DNA of 64,000 bases from Mesostigma viride (lineage: Eukaryota; Streptophyta; Mesostigmatophyceae; Mesostigmatales; Mesostigmataceae): contig RPFO01000667.1 of assembly GCA_009746045.1 (NCBI GenBank), positions 2,221,380 through 2,285,379 of the forward strand, given 5' to 3'. The position numbers and the translations under genes were made by a program. Each line of letters opens with the position of its first letter. Position 1 is the stretch's first letter. Below are positions 37,517 through 52,649 of the stretch, piece after piece. The notes under the pieces were generated by a model. It ran no database searches. It saw only the letters and a list, made by a program, of their open reading frames with translations, and was not told the DNA's origin.

Positions 37517-39755
37517 GATCGTTTTGCGTGCCCACGGGGGGCGCACCTGGACGCCTCACCCGTTACCCTGGCGGAGAGGAACCGGCTGTTGCAGGGGCAT
37601 GTGCAGCAGCTGCTGCGCGAGGGGTACGAGGTCATGCCCGGCTGGAAAACAGGGATGAAGCTGGCGCAACGGCGGATATGGACATTTTCGGACCCCATGT
37701 GGCCCAAGCCGGCGCACTGCAAGGGGGTGTGGGGGGACACCACGGCCATCATCAATGACTGCATAACGATCAATAACGGGCGGTGCGTGTGGGCTCTTCT
37801 AGCTCATCTATGTAACATTAATGCTTGATCTGAATTCGTTGCAGTACACAACCTGATACTCTCCTATAGCCAGCACGCTGCCATGGAATGAATACACATG
37901 CAGTTAAAGATGCCATACTAAGATGTTCGTTGAACCCCAAATGGTGATGTCATTGGTATAACGGTATGGCAATGGTTATTGATGTCCAATAGTAGCGCCT
38001 GGGTGGCATCATGGCATCATGACCAAGTAGGCACGTGCGTGCGCAATGCCAGGGTGCCTATTCTGTTATCGCGTCCTCACAAGAATTTTTTTGCTTTGTG
38101 ACTTGGGTCGGGGGTGGGGTCGGAGGTGGGGGGGGAAAGCTATTAAGTAAGTGCACAGACCATCCTAGTAGGCAGGCGCGTCCGGCCCCGCTTCCCTCAA
38201 GGCACAAAATGTCACTATAGCGATGCTGGAATAGTAATAACTCAAGCTACGACACCGGTCCTTGCACCCCTGTTAAGTTCCCTGGTGGCCGGACCTGTCC
38301 AATCTCCCCCCCCCACACACACAGTGCTTTGTTCGTCATCACGAAGACCTCCAGCCTTGGAACTTTCAAGTGTAATCTTCCTGCGGCAGTTGGTATGGCG
38401 TTTAGTTTTTCCTGTCAGGCCCGGTTGCCAATTCATATTTTGCCTACCACGTACACACCTACTTATCTCCCTATCAGCTTTTATGCATGCATACTCCCAT
38501 GCCTGCTTAGCTCCCAAACAGCCTCACATGTTTGCTTGCCAACTATCAGCTCAGACACAGCCTTGCTTACCCCCCTATCAGCAGTTCCTGCAGTTACTCA
38601 CTGTCATCCCTACCCTCATGATTCTTCCCTAGCCTTCCTGACCCTGCGGACACCCGGTGGACACCCGGCGCCTCTCCCCTGCTGTGCACTGGCTTAAATC
38701 TGTCTCCCATCGTCCAACCACCATGTCTCCCCCCATGCTGCCGGCTCCCATGTCATATGCTTGTGTCCTGCAGCATGATGGTCAACCACAAGTACCGCTA
38801 CCTTTTCCGGCTCATCCCCAAGGCTGCCAGCACGGCCATTCTCGAGAACACGGGCAGGTTGCTGCCAGGGACCCAGGTGGTGCGCTGGGCGGTCGACAGC
38901 CCTGAGCGCAGCGGCGGCAGCTGTCGCCGCAAGCTGGAGCCCAGCAACTTCAATGGGGCGTACCACCCCTATGTTTCGAGCCAGCCCTACCTGCTGTTGA
39001 CCGGCGTGCGGGAGCCCTTGGCGCGGTTCATATCTGCGTATAACCACTGGGCAGGAAAAAGCCAGCGAAAGATAAACGCAAGGGTGGAAGACTTCATGGG
39101 CACCCTGAAGAGTGCGTTTGAGTGCGCAAACTATGCGTGGGGCTCACGCTCTTGGTCGCTCAAGAACTTTGTCCATTTTGTGCCGGCGGTGGGCTACTTC
39201 CTGCTGCCCTATTTATCACGTGCAGGGGACAACGAAACGGTGCCCTATATAGACAAGCTTTTCCTAATGGAGGACCTGGGCGATCTTATACCTTATATGG
39301 AACAAATCAGGGCTGGCTCCATCACAGCAGGCCCCGGCGGCAAGAAGCAGTTGGTACTGCCCAAAAAACAGACGAAAACGGCTAACGTGAAACCCCATGA
39401 ACCGTTGACGGCGCAGCTGATGAAGGCGTTATCGGAGCGGCCGGACATGCTGCGCATGTTTTGCCGGGCATTCATGCAGGACTACCTCTGCTTCGACTAC
39501 CCACTCCCGGACGAGTGTCAGGACATGCTCCCTGGTTGGAATCGTACTTCTTTACTAGCATACCTACCGGTAGTATCACCTTCATTTAACTTGACGGAAA
39601 GACTGGAAAGGGCCTACAAGGACGGGCCTTGGTCCAAACTTGACCAAGGCAAGATGAACAGGCTGCTTCTGGTCATTATTGGGCTATTGATGGCCCTAGT
39701 TTGCTGGCAAAAGTACCAATTGAATAGAGGAGACTTCTTGGATGAGAGTAAGTAA
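37517..39755 (+). CDS. Carbohydrate-type sulfotransferase, at least two exons
   Basis: Exons 37517-37782 and 38774-39755 join in phase 2 (CG + C, an Arg codon) across a GT-AG intron. The second exon has the two PAPS-binding elements of membrane sulfotransferases: LFRLIPKAASTAILE (5'-phosphosulfate loop) and VREPLARFISAYNH (3'-phosphate site). The family moves sulfate from PAPS to sugars in the Golgi, here plausibly wall glycans. Possible N-glycosylation sites are NRTS and NLTE. A hydrophobic segment (VIIGLLMALVCW) lies near the C-terminus, which is unusual because these enzymes normally have an N-terminal anchor. The first exon can be extended openly to 37349, or further exons lie upstream; the true start is not resolved. 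The stop overlaps a perfect donor (see findings). Confidence 0.65.
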
Positions 39756-39974
39756 CTACAACTAGCCGGATGCATCGAATGTTTGTACTAATTAGGATGG
39801 GTACTTACCCCTGTGCTAAACACAGGGCAGGTAGTTATACGTGCAGTCGGATGGGGACAGAAGCCCATCCAATGCCCTATGCCATGGGAAACGCGGTGGC
39901 CCTCTATGTCAGAGGCTTCCGCTGCCAGATGCAATCAATTAGTTAATTAAGTAATACATTAATTAAGATCATAC

Positions 39975-40184
39975 CTCCGCATCGGCCTGGCCTGGGCCAG
40001 GCTCCGTTCGCTCAACACCTACTGGCGCTCCAAGGGCCTGGGCGAGCACCGCAAGCGCATGCTCTTCGATCAAGGTCCTCGTCCTCGATCACGGTGCTCA
40101 CGTATGGCGCCGAGGCGTGGACACTCACACCCACACTGGCAGCTAAGCTCGACGGCACGGTTTACAGGATGCTCCGACAGGTCC
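39975..40184 (+). pseudogene. LINE reverse transcriptase fragment
   Basis: It encodes RIGLAWARLRSLNTYW, RSKGLGEHRKRMLF and DGTVYRMLRQVL, as at 42460-42660, with small frameshifts. It is cut off on the right at TTAA (40185), where the piggyBac-like element begins. Confidence 0.7.
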
Positions 40185-40188
40185 TTAA

Positions 40189-42157
40189 CCCGTGTTTTTT
40201 TTAATTAGAACGCGATTAATATCGCGTTGTAAGCTTTTTTTAGAACGCGTATAGCACCTAAGGAAAATGGTCATGTATATACTTTCCTGAAAGCCCATAA
40301 ATCAAAGGATTTTTTGAGCTACTCAGACCTACAAAATGCTTATTCATTAGAGAGATACACTGGTTTGAATACAGGGGGGTCTGACCATGACCGCGATTTC
40401 TTGACCCTAGGTCACAAGTCATGTGCTTATTCACAAATGGTTCATGAAAAAAATCTGGCTTCTTGCACGAGCTATGGGCAACATATGCAGGCTCTGTGAA
40501 ACAAAACTCAGGCCCATTGGGCCACTGTAGCTATTTTTCATTAGCATCACAATTACAACGCAGTACAACGCAGTGGGAAACATGAGAGCCCTTCACAACA
40601 TTACGCAACGACACGAGCCCCATAAACGGGGCCATAGTGAGCTTGGAGGGTCAAAACGTTGAAAATAGGTGTTGTATAAGTTATACTGCATCAAACATGC
40701 ATCAAACATCATGACTGGATGACCTAATATGACTGAATCAGGCAGCCATAGCCAAAGCATCATCCACTCTCACAACGTGTTGAGCCGGCACATGCCTCGT
40801 GGGAATGGAGGTGCTGGGTTTTCATTCCATAACGCGTGCAATACTGAAAGAAAGAGGCACGTGTAATGCAAGGCTTGGATAGGTTGAGTGATCCATGAGC
40901 TTACATGCAGGCAAAGATGACGCTGGAATGCATGCTAGCAAATGGTGGCAAGATGCTAACAACACATGATTATACACCATGATTATGGGCACCCAGCTGA
41001 TCTTCTTGCACAATCAACGCAGTATAAACCATCAACATCCAATCCTCACGATATATGCACGGCTTGACGACGTATACAGCACCTAAATACTGCACAACTG
41101 CAACCTGCTATGGCTGACATGCAAGCAACGTCGAGTAGGATGGCGGTCTTAGAGAGGCTGGGCAGAGGTCGGTAGAAATAAGTGGAAAACTGGCAGAAAC
41201 TAGGTGGAAACACGATATACTTACGCCTGCAAGCACTATTGAGCCGGTGGCAGAGGCCATTTCCAGGAAAATACAGCATACCGTAGCAATAGCCACGGTC
41301 ACGCCTTACGCTATTTGCAGGCACCATCATGCCCGGCCAGGCCCCCCCTTGACAGGCTCCCCCTTCGCTGGGCATAGCTTGAAGATCATGGGGATGCAAT
41401 GTGCCCTGGTGCACCTAGAGCAAGGGTCCTTTACATCCCCACCCTTGCAGGAAGTAGCTTAGGATGTATGATAGGCCATATGCCCCCTCTCAAGGGCTAT
41501 GTGCTACATATACTCCCAACGGAGTTATGTTACAATTCAATTCAATTCAATTCAATCAAGTGACCGGAGCTACCCAATAAAAGTCTGCACAAATCTCGGT
41601 TTAGCCGAGAGTCCGGGCGTTCGGAATGAATAAACATGCGTTAAGAAGTCGAAACACCATGGAAATACCAAGCATGGTGCCGCAGCAGACCCGAGTCTTG
41701 ACGTAATAATATGTATGCCGGTTTGCAGGGTTTCCGCATGAAAGTTGGGTGAGAAACTGGGAAAAACTACGTTTCCTTTGCCCCAGTACCTCAACAAACT
41801 CGTAGAAACCTAATTATCAACCTTTGAACGCATCATCATGGTCGTGCTACCCAACAGCCACTGAAATTCGCGCGAAAACTGGCGAGATCTACCTGCCGCC
41901 ATCGCCGTCGTCTTCACCTTCGTCCCGCGAAAATGCCTGATTTCAGTGGTACATATTTGTTTGCAGCTGTCACAAAAAAAATACCAAATATACCAGGATT
42001 TTTTCTTGAATTCTATGAGATGTTTCTGACCTATTTTGAAAGTTTCAGACCAAAAATCGCATGTTTAATAGGTTTGCCACGTGTCAGATTACAACGCGAT
42101 ACATCGCGTTCTAGCCCTACAACGCGATGTATCGCCGGCGTTGTAAAAAAACACGGG
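40189..42157. mobile_element. TTAA-flanked (piggyBac-like) non-autonomous transposon
   Basis: TTAA stands at 40185-40188 and 42158-42161. The element begins CCCGTGTTTTTTTTAATTAG and its other end, read inward, is CCCGTGTTTTTTTACAACGC, so the inverted ends match over about 13 bases. Palindromic ACGCGATGTATCGCGT-like motifs follow at both ends. TTAA targets and CCC starts are typical of piggyBac. No transposase is visible in the 1969 bases; a LINE 3' fragment lies inside (41320-41556). The two flanks are different parts of the same LINE family, so the insertion site is not a simple one. Confidence 0.65.
41320..41556 (+). repeat. LINE 3' end with (AATTC)n tail
   Basis: The sequence closely matches 44935-45138: GTGCACCTAGAGCAAG, CACCCTTGCAGGAAGTAGCT, ATGATAGGCCATATGCCCC and CTCCCAACGGAGTTATGTTA, then AATTC units. 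It is nested inside the TTAA element. Confidence 0.7.
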
Positions 42158-42169
42158 TTAACGTGAAAG

Positions 42170-43103
42170 AGCACGGCGGGGTTAGACCTGGTTACCGCCT
42201 TGCCGACCTGATTTATGCGGATGACACCACCCTCATCGAGAGCCCCGAGCACATTCAGACCTGGCTGGACTGTCTGGGCCTGGAGGCGAGGGCGGTGGGG
42301 TTGGAGATTAGTGTCAAAACTGAGGCGATGGTCAGTGATTGGGGCCTCCAGTACACCACCGCTGCCGCGCCTGCTCGACGGGACGGAGGTCCCGTTCCGC
42401 GACCGCTTCAAGCTGTTGGGGAGCTGGCTTCCTGACACTGCCGACGATGTGGACACCCGCATCGGCCTTGCCTGGGCCAAGCTCCGTTCGCTCAACACCT
42501 ACTGGCGCTCCAAGGGCCTGGGCGAGCACCGCAAGCGCATGCTCTTCAAGGTCCTCGTCCTCACGGTGCTCACGTATGGCGCCGAGGCGTGGACACTCCC
42601 ACCCAAACTGGCAGCTAGGCTAGACGGTACGGTTTACAGGATGCTCCGACAGGTCCTTAACGTAGGGTTTTCCGAGCGTCCGTCATCAGAGTCTTTGTAT
42701 CATGGCATGCCTCGTATTTCGGACGAGATTAGGCAGCGTAGGATAGGATTTGTAGGACACCTTGCTCGCACCAGCCAGGTAGACACCGCCCTTGGTCTGG
42801 CCGGCCCCCAACGGCTTGGCCAGCCAGGGCGCCACATTCTGACCTGGCCTCAGTGGCCCCGAGGACATTCCCAAAAGGGTAGGGAAACCTGTCACGAACT
42901 ACATCCAGATGTTGCTGGACGACCTAGTGGTCCCAGCCCAGTTTGAGCACCGCATCCACTCTCTCTCCCGTCTTTGGACTGCCATGCAGGACAAGACGCG
43001 GTGGAAGAGGATTGTCAAGGCGCACACGCCCGACCCTGTGGGCAAGCCCCCTCCCCCCAAGAGGAGGAGGCGTTTTGATGAGCTGAAGGTAGGTCGGCCA
43101 TAG
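42170..43103 (+). pseudogene. LINE reverse transcriptase, C-terminal part
   Basis: Three frames in turn encode one protein: YRLADLIYADDTTLIES with the catalytic YADD block, then DRFKLLGSWLPDTADDVDTR, RRIGFVGHLARTSQV, and finally LWTAMQDKTRWKRIVKAH to a stop at 43103. The 5' half is missing and two frameshifts are present (about 42335 and 42870). The C-terminal GHLART block is typical of non-LTR elements. Clade not assigned. Confidence 0.75.
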
Positions 43104-43339
43104 CGTCCGCATTGTTAAATTTAATTCGGTTCAGCCGAAAGGCCCTTCGGAATTAGATAATTACGTTTTATTGGTTGGAAGAAGAAGTCGACCCGTCCAA
43201 TTAATTAATTATTAGTTTGTTTGTTTGGTTACCGAACAACCGTTGAACTGGCTGCGTAATTTAATAACTCTTTGTTTATTTGGTATAACCCAGCCGGCAG
43301 CTATATATGATATAATTTTCCGAATCTAAAACGCAATAT

Positions 43340-45138
43340 ATGGCGAACAAACGCGCCTCGACGCAACGCAGCCTGGCGGCTGCGCTCGGCAATGAAAATA
43401 CGTCTGCAGCTCCGGCTGCAGCTTCGCCATCAGGTCCTGCAGGCGGCGATGACACTAGTCGTGCACTGGTGGTCGCCCCGCAACCCCCCGGGCTTAACGC
43501 CTCGCCATCTGCATCGCCTGACCCCAAGCGCACCCGCCCAGCCGACGACACAGGAGGGTCTTCACGCCCCCAATACACAGACCCGGGCTTTCGTCCCCGG
43601 ACTTTCAAGGTCACAGATTACGACTGGGCCACCATTTCTCCGACCGATGCTATGCGCTGCATCTTCTTCGGGGATTACGCTTCGCTTAACGACCTGTGCC
43701 TCCATCTCTACTCCACCAATCGCCTCCTCGCCCCGGACGGCCGCCGCTGGGACAACATCTACGGGCTCATCGGCAGCTTCCGCCCCCATCTCCAGCACGC
43801 CATCCTCAACTCCCTTCTCCAGCGCTCTGACGCCGAGATCTGGGCTTCACCCCTTTCCGTCCCCACCCTCCGCTCCATCCTCACGGAAGCCTTTCAGCAG
43901 CACGTGACCCCCCTTGCTGCCGACATAGCAGCAATCGGCGGCACGCTGACTGCTGAACTTCCTCACATTTCCACCGCCGCCGCCTCCACCTCCACTGCCA
44001 TTTCCGCCTCCACGGCCGACATCAAAGCCCAGCTCCTCGACCTCGACCAATGCCTTCAAGCCACCGCCAACGCCCTTGAGAGCTTGCATGACACCGCCGG
44101 CCTCACCGCCCAAGCCGTGAAGGACATCGCCACCCAGCCGGCGCCTGCTGGCCCGGCCGGCAATGCTCCCTCCACCTGGGCGGACTTGCTTAAGCAGCAC
44201 ACCACCTCCACCACCTCCACCATCTCGGCACAACTCAAGCAACAAGCCCTCGACCTTCGCGAGGAAGCCGACATCGCCCGGCGCAGCCACAATGTCATCG
44301 TCAAGCACTTCGACCAGCCGGCAGGTGAGACCTCCACGAGCCTTCTTGAGGCATTTAAGCGCGACATTCTTGCCCCCATGCTACTCACTGGTGAGCTGGA
44401 CATGTCGGCTGTCCGCCTCCCCCGCGCGCGGGGAAGGCTGGCCCGGCACCCGTGCTCCTCACCTTTAAGTACATGGCGGACAAGCTGTCGTTCCTTAAAT
44501 GCCGCAAGAAGCTCTCGAGGACTCGCTTCACGCTGGACGACGACTTGACCCTGGCCCAGCAACAGCGGCGACGCGAGCTATGGCCGACCTACCTTCAGCT
44601 CCGGCACAGCGCAGGGGGGAAGCCGGTATACTGGAGGGGGGCGGTCATCCACGTCGACCACAAGCCCTGGCAGCCCCCTCCTGCCACCTCAGACTAGGGA
44701 ATTCATACCAGTAGTGTAGATTAGTCAGGCTTAGCCTAGCATGTGGCCCACGCGCATGTGCGCCCATAATGGCCCCCATGGATGTTGCCTACAGAATTTA
44801 GCCAAGCCATGCCTATAACGGGACCCCCATGGATGTTGCATTAAGAATTTCGCCATGCTATGCCATGCAGAGAGATGCTCTCTGTAGAGAAGCCATGTCC
44901 TAGCTCTTGTATAGCCATGCTGATCTTCCCCACCTATGACAGGCTCCCCTTCGCTGGGTGTTGCCTGAAACTCTGGGTGGTGCAGGTGCCCTAGTGCACC
45001 TAGAGCAAGTGTTGTTTACATTCCCACCCTTGCAGGAAGTAGCTTAGAATGTATGATAGGCCATATGCCCCTTCTCTGGGCTATGTGCTACATATACTCC
45101 CAACGGAGTTATGTTACAATTCAATTCAATTCAATTCA
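43340..45138 (+). mobile_element. LINE-like element with ORF1 only
   Basis: ORF1 (43340-44697) is followed by about 420 bases of 3' untranslated sequence and an (AATTC)n tail at 45118-45138. ORF1 begins MANKRASTQRSLAAAL, has an Ala/Thr/Ser-rich helical middle (about residues 190-290) and an RRM-like end (HNVIVKHF, then LTFKYMADKLSFLKCRKKL, RRRELWPTYL, YWRGAVIHVDHKPW). One frameshift near 44430 splits it. No reverse transcriptase lies between ORF1 and the tail, so the element resembles mammalian half-L1 (HAL1) in layout. The reverse transcriptase remnant just upstream belongs to a separate fragment. Confidence 0.6.
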
Positions 45139-45427
45139 GCCGGCAGCACTGCTGTTACTGCCAGTAAGAGCACATTTGTCAGCCAAAGATTTGATAATTC
45201 TTTGTTTTTCATCGCGAAAGAAGCGCTTTGAGGAGTCAAAGAAAATTTATTTACACTTTCTTTGTTTGTTTGGTAGCTGGAAAAACGAAAGGGACGTACA
45301 CTCGGGAATTAAATTTATAAAATTTTCTTGTTTTATTTAGCACTTTCAGGTGGCAAACTAAAATAATTAACAATTATAATTTAAATTAACAATGCGGACG
45401 GTGTACGCGGCTCTCTCCACTCCACCA

Positions 45428-45492
45428 TCCATCAAGGAATATGTGCTACATGATCTCCCAACGGAGGCATGTTATAATTTAATTTAATTTTA
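45428..45492 (+). repeat. LINE 3' terminal fragment with AATTT tail
   Basis: It retains ATATGTGCTACATGATCTCC, CAACGGAGGCATGTTA and an AATTT-type tail. It lies about 300 bases downstream of the preceding LINE end and close to the possible polyadenylation signal of the malate dehydrogenase gene. Confidence 0.5.
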
Positions 45493-45520
45493 ATGGCAAC
45501 TTCATTGGGAAAAAAGTATG

Positions 45521-45525
45521 TTACA
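45521..45525 (-). terminator. Possible TGTAA polyadenylation signal of MDH
   Basis: On the minus strand TGTAA occurs 288 bases after the MDH stop codon. TGTAA is the usual signal in chlorophycean algae. It is the first such signal found downstream, but five bases recur often by chance. Confidence 0.35.
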
Positions 45526-45812
45526 TCATGTTACTGATAGCGGCCATCGTGGAAACCTTCTCTGCCAAACGGCAAATGAATAACTGCCTAACGGCAACAT
45601 GTATAGATCTATTAACAGACAGGCCAGTATCATTGACACAACCAACACAAGCCAGACGCCTGCGCATTCTGTCTCCTCAAGCTGTACATAAGCCCAAAAC
45701 TGCGTGTACCATCCTCCTTATTGCAGAAAAGCCTGGCACAACTACATCCAGTAACATTCTACTGCCCAAATGGAACCTATTTATTCAATGCTATATGCTG
45801 TACAAATCCCCT

Positions 45813-49477
<3,665 letters not shown>

Positions 49478-49479
49478 GT

Positions 49480-50885
49480 TTGCAAGGTTTTCTGGCACTG
49501 AAGTGTAGGGTAGAACCAAAAGCTGCGACACCCGGAAGGCAGGGCAAGGCACAGTCGATATTCCTGCACGAGTGCGCACACCAGGTCAAAGCTTCCAGAA
49601 CGCTGGCCCGTCGGGCTGGCCGCCAACGTCACGCCAAGCCGCATCGGCCACCGCGTGACGTAGCCGGGACCAGAGCTGCTCCCAACCGTTTCGCGCTAAC
49701 TGCCCGATATTTTGATGGTTTTGCCCTGGTTTTGCCAGGTTTTTGCTGATATCTCCAAAAAAAGGCGTTAGCAGGCGGGCGGCGGCGCGGCGCTATGCCT
49801 GCAATTCCTCGGCCTGCCCAGACATGCAAACTGCACTTGACAGTCCTGTCCCAGACAGACTCCTGGCTCCTGCGGCCTGTCTCGTTGAGGTCCCGCGCAC
49901 AGACCTTTCCACCCCATGACGTCAACGGCACGTGATATCTCGTCGCGTCGTTTTACGGCAAGCCTCCGCCAGGGGAAAATTAAGGGCTCAATGCGTAATA
50001 CCTAATGAGAACAACAAGAGCGAAACGCACGAACAGAGTAGCATGCTGTATTACAGACTGTAAACAAGTTTCCTGTTCTTCTGGGTAGTTATAAAGGTAG
50101 CTATGCCGGTTAGAAATAAACAGGCTTAAAAACTTGGTACAACGCAAGATTTTTGTCTAGTGTACGTAGTGTGCCCGTAGCGGGTTTTCAAGTACGTGAC
50201 TTCCTCATGATCATACGTCTCGTTTCTGCCAACAATGTTCTCGTTACGATCCGAGCGCAGCTAATTTTTCTCTGGGAAAACAAATTGTGAACTTACATAG
50301 TTGATGACGGAACGGCTCATGGTAACTTAAATTTGCCGCCAATTATTATCGATCGGTTGCGGACGGTCCATTATTATAACACTGCACCGGCGCGCGCCGA
50401 AGTTTCTAGACCCTTGAGCCCAGGGCATCCGACCGGTATCTGACGTCACACCCCTCTCCCCATAAGGAATCCTCGAGACTGCAGGTTCCCAGCCGCAACC
50501 TGCCCGCAAGCATTGGCGTTTTTTTGGTGGGTGGCACCTCATGGTGTGCATGTGACCGATTACTGATATGGGCTCCCTTACTGCATAATTATGTTTTCTG
50601 TTGTCTCCACGGTTTTTTAACGTGCGAGTTCGGTCTGGCGGGGTACCGTCGACAGGCGACGTCAGCAGTTGGAAGGGCTACCACAACGACGTGCACAATA
50701 CTGTGATGTTAGCCCGGTTCTCTCACACATATAGGCCATAAGTTATCTTGGATATGCAGCGTCTCCAGCCTGTCTGGGGTCGCTGGCGACGTGGCGACTG
50801 CGCCTCATCCCGCTTGAGGCGGGCTAGGAGGCGTGCGAGGCCGGAAAATTGGCGGGAGAGTCGAACGTTGCGTGCCTGGTGACCG
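49480..50885. other. No gene recognised; upstream region of MDH
   Basis: The first few hundred bases should hold the MDH promoter and 5' untranslated region, but no clear core element is seen. The remainder has only short frames. No repeats of note. Confidence 0.4.
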
Positions 50886-50889
50886 TGCA

Positions 50890-51815
50890 TCTCGATCATG
50901 CATGCTCGCACGGCGCGACATGGAGATGGAAAGGGGCCGTTTTAATCAAAGGCTGCATGTGCCCGATGCCTCTAATACCGCGTGGCCGCGAGTTTGTGCC
51001 CTTTGGGGCTCCATCGCAGCCTGGGGGCCGCGTTGATGACGGGGCTGCCCACCGCTGCGGCCTGGACTTCTTGTTGAGGGGGAGCACGTCAGGGTGAGCC
51101 TCCCCGTTGATGAAAAGAACAGGGCGATCTCGGACCAGGGGGACACAGATGTGAGCCCTATGGTGCCGGGCCTCGGCCGCCGGCTCACTGGCCAGCAGGG
51201 CCTTCTTTTCTTTTTTAATGCGTAGCTGCTCCGGGAAGAGCAGGTCGCGATCGTTGATGCTGGGTGCGTTTTGCGGGCCTGCAGGACCTTCACCCAGCTG
51301 GCCACGTTCGTGAAGGTTAGTTGGATGAAGCCAGGCTGGCCTGCCATCCAGGTGGCCGACTGGATGAGTATGTGGTGCGTACCCAGCTTAAGAGGCTGAG
51401 TAGCGAGCACGGTATGCTACCGGGTGACGACCATTGTATTCGTCTCCAGGTGTGGCGCCACAGGGAAGAAGCGCACCACTATACTGCGTGATCGGTGGTC
51501 GTCCTCCAACGCCGTCTCGTGGGTTGCCGCCCCTTTCCGGGCGGCGGTCTCAATCACGCATGGTATCAAAGTCTGCCGGCTTCGCCATAGGGGCATAATA
51601 GCTAGGCAGTGTCTGCGCTGCAGGCGTGGGCGAGGCAGCCATGGCTGCCTTCACCTCGGCCAGGCTGGTGTGCAGGGCCGAGGTGTCAGTGCGCATGGGC
51701 ACATGGTAGTCGACATTTCCTCGATGTGGGCAGCCATGGCTGCGACCATCTTGGTGAGCTGCAGCAGGATGTCTTCCGGGGAAGCAAGATTGGCGGAGCC
51801 AGTGTTCATGTCGTT
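50890..51815 (-). pseudogene. LINE ORF1-like remnant
   Basis: Read on the minus strand from 51815 the broken frames encode a helical start (ASPEDILLQLTKMVAAMAAH), then SIVVRFFPVAPH and PGFIQLTFTNVASWVKVLQA (the two RNA-binding strands of an RRM), LLFPEQLRIKKEKKALL and VPLVRDRPVLFINGEAH. The order matches LINE ORF1 proteins, but the sequence differs from the ORF1 family at 43340 and 59699, so it is probably another family. At least two frameshifts and one stop are present. Confidence 0.5.
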
Positions 51816-51916
51816 GAAGGCGGAACAAGTGCCCGGATGCAGGGAGCCTGCGCGCGCGCGTAGCTCAAAAGGACGAATTAAGAGTCAAAGCTGTGGCTCG
51901 TTCAGGTCGGTAATGT

Positions 51917-52105
51917 CGTTCATTCATTCATTCATTCATTCATTCATTCATTCATTCATTCATTCATTCATTCATTCATTCATTCATTCATTCATTCATT
52001 CATTCATTCATTCATTCATTCATTCATTCATTCATTCATTCATTCATTCATTCATTCATTCATTCATTCATTCATTCATTCATTCATTCATTCATGCATT
52101 CATTA
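51917..52105. repeat. (TTCA)n microsatellite, about 45 copies
   Basis: Pure ATTC/TTCA units over nearly 190 bases with one variant near the end. It separates the minus-strand ORF1 remnant from the plus-strand reverse transcriptase remnant. Confidence 0.97.
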
Positions 52106-52649
52106 ACGTGCGCCTCAGTTGGGAGAGTCACGGGGTACCAACTGGCAACCTTTTGGTAGGTACCTTCCATCCCCATGTGGAAGCACCCCACGGAATCCAC
52201 ACAACACGCCATGTGCCACTACCACGTCCTCCCAACTACGCACATGTGACCCCACCACGACAACACGCCTCCCAATTACCAGACCCCCACCCCCCCCCGG
52301 CCCCCCAACACGCAGAAAGCTAGGCATGGCCCTCCAACACCCAGCTCGATATACAACCCGCGTCGTCATGCGTTCAGTCTTCAGTCCTCGGGGAGCTTCT
52401 TACTGTCGTCCAGCCTCTGAGGCTCCCAGGCGGAGTTTGGCGGCCAATTACGTCACATCCAGGAAGTATCACTGCCGTCTCTGGTCATATGATTCCACCC
52501 CAAGCCATCCCATCGCAGCGATCGATATTGCTAGGACACACCAAGCTGCTGCTACCGGGCCAGCACAGGTGTCTCTGATGATGCGACCGTCCAGGTCACA
52601 TTACCCCGATATAGACATATAGTACCACTGATACTAAATATATATCGAG

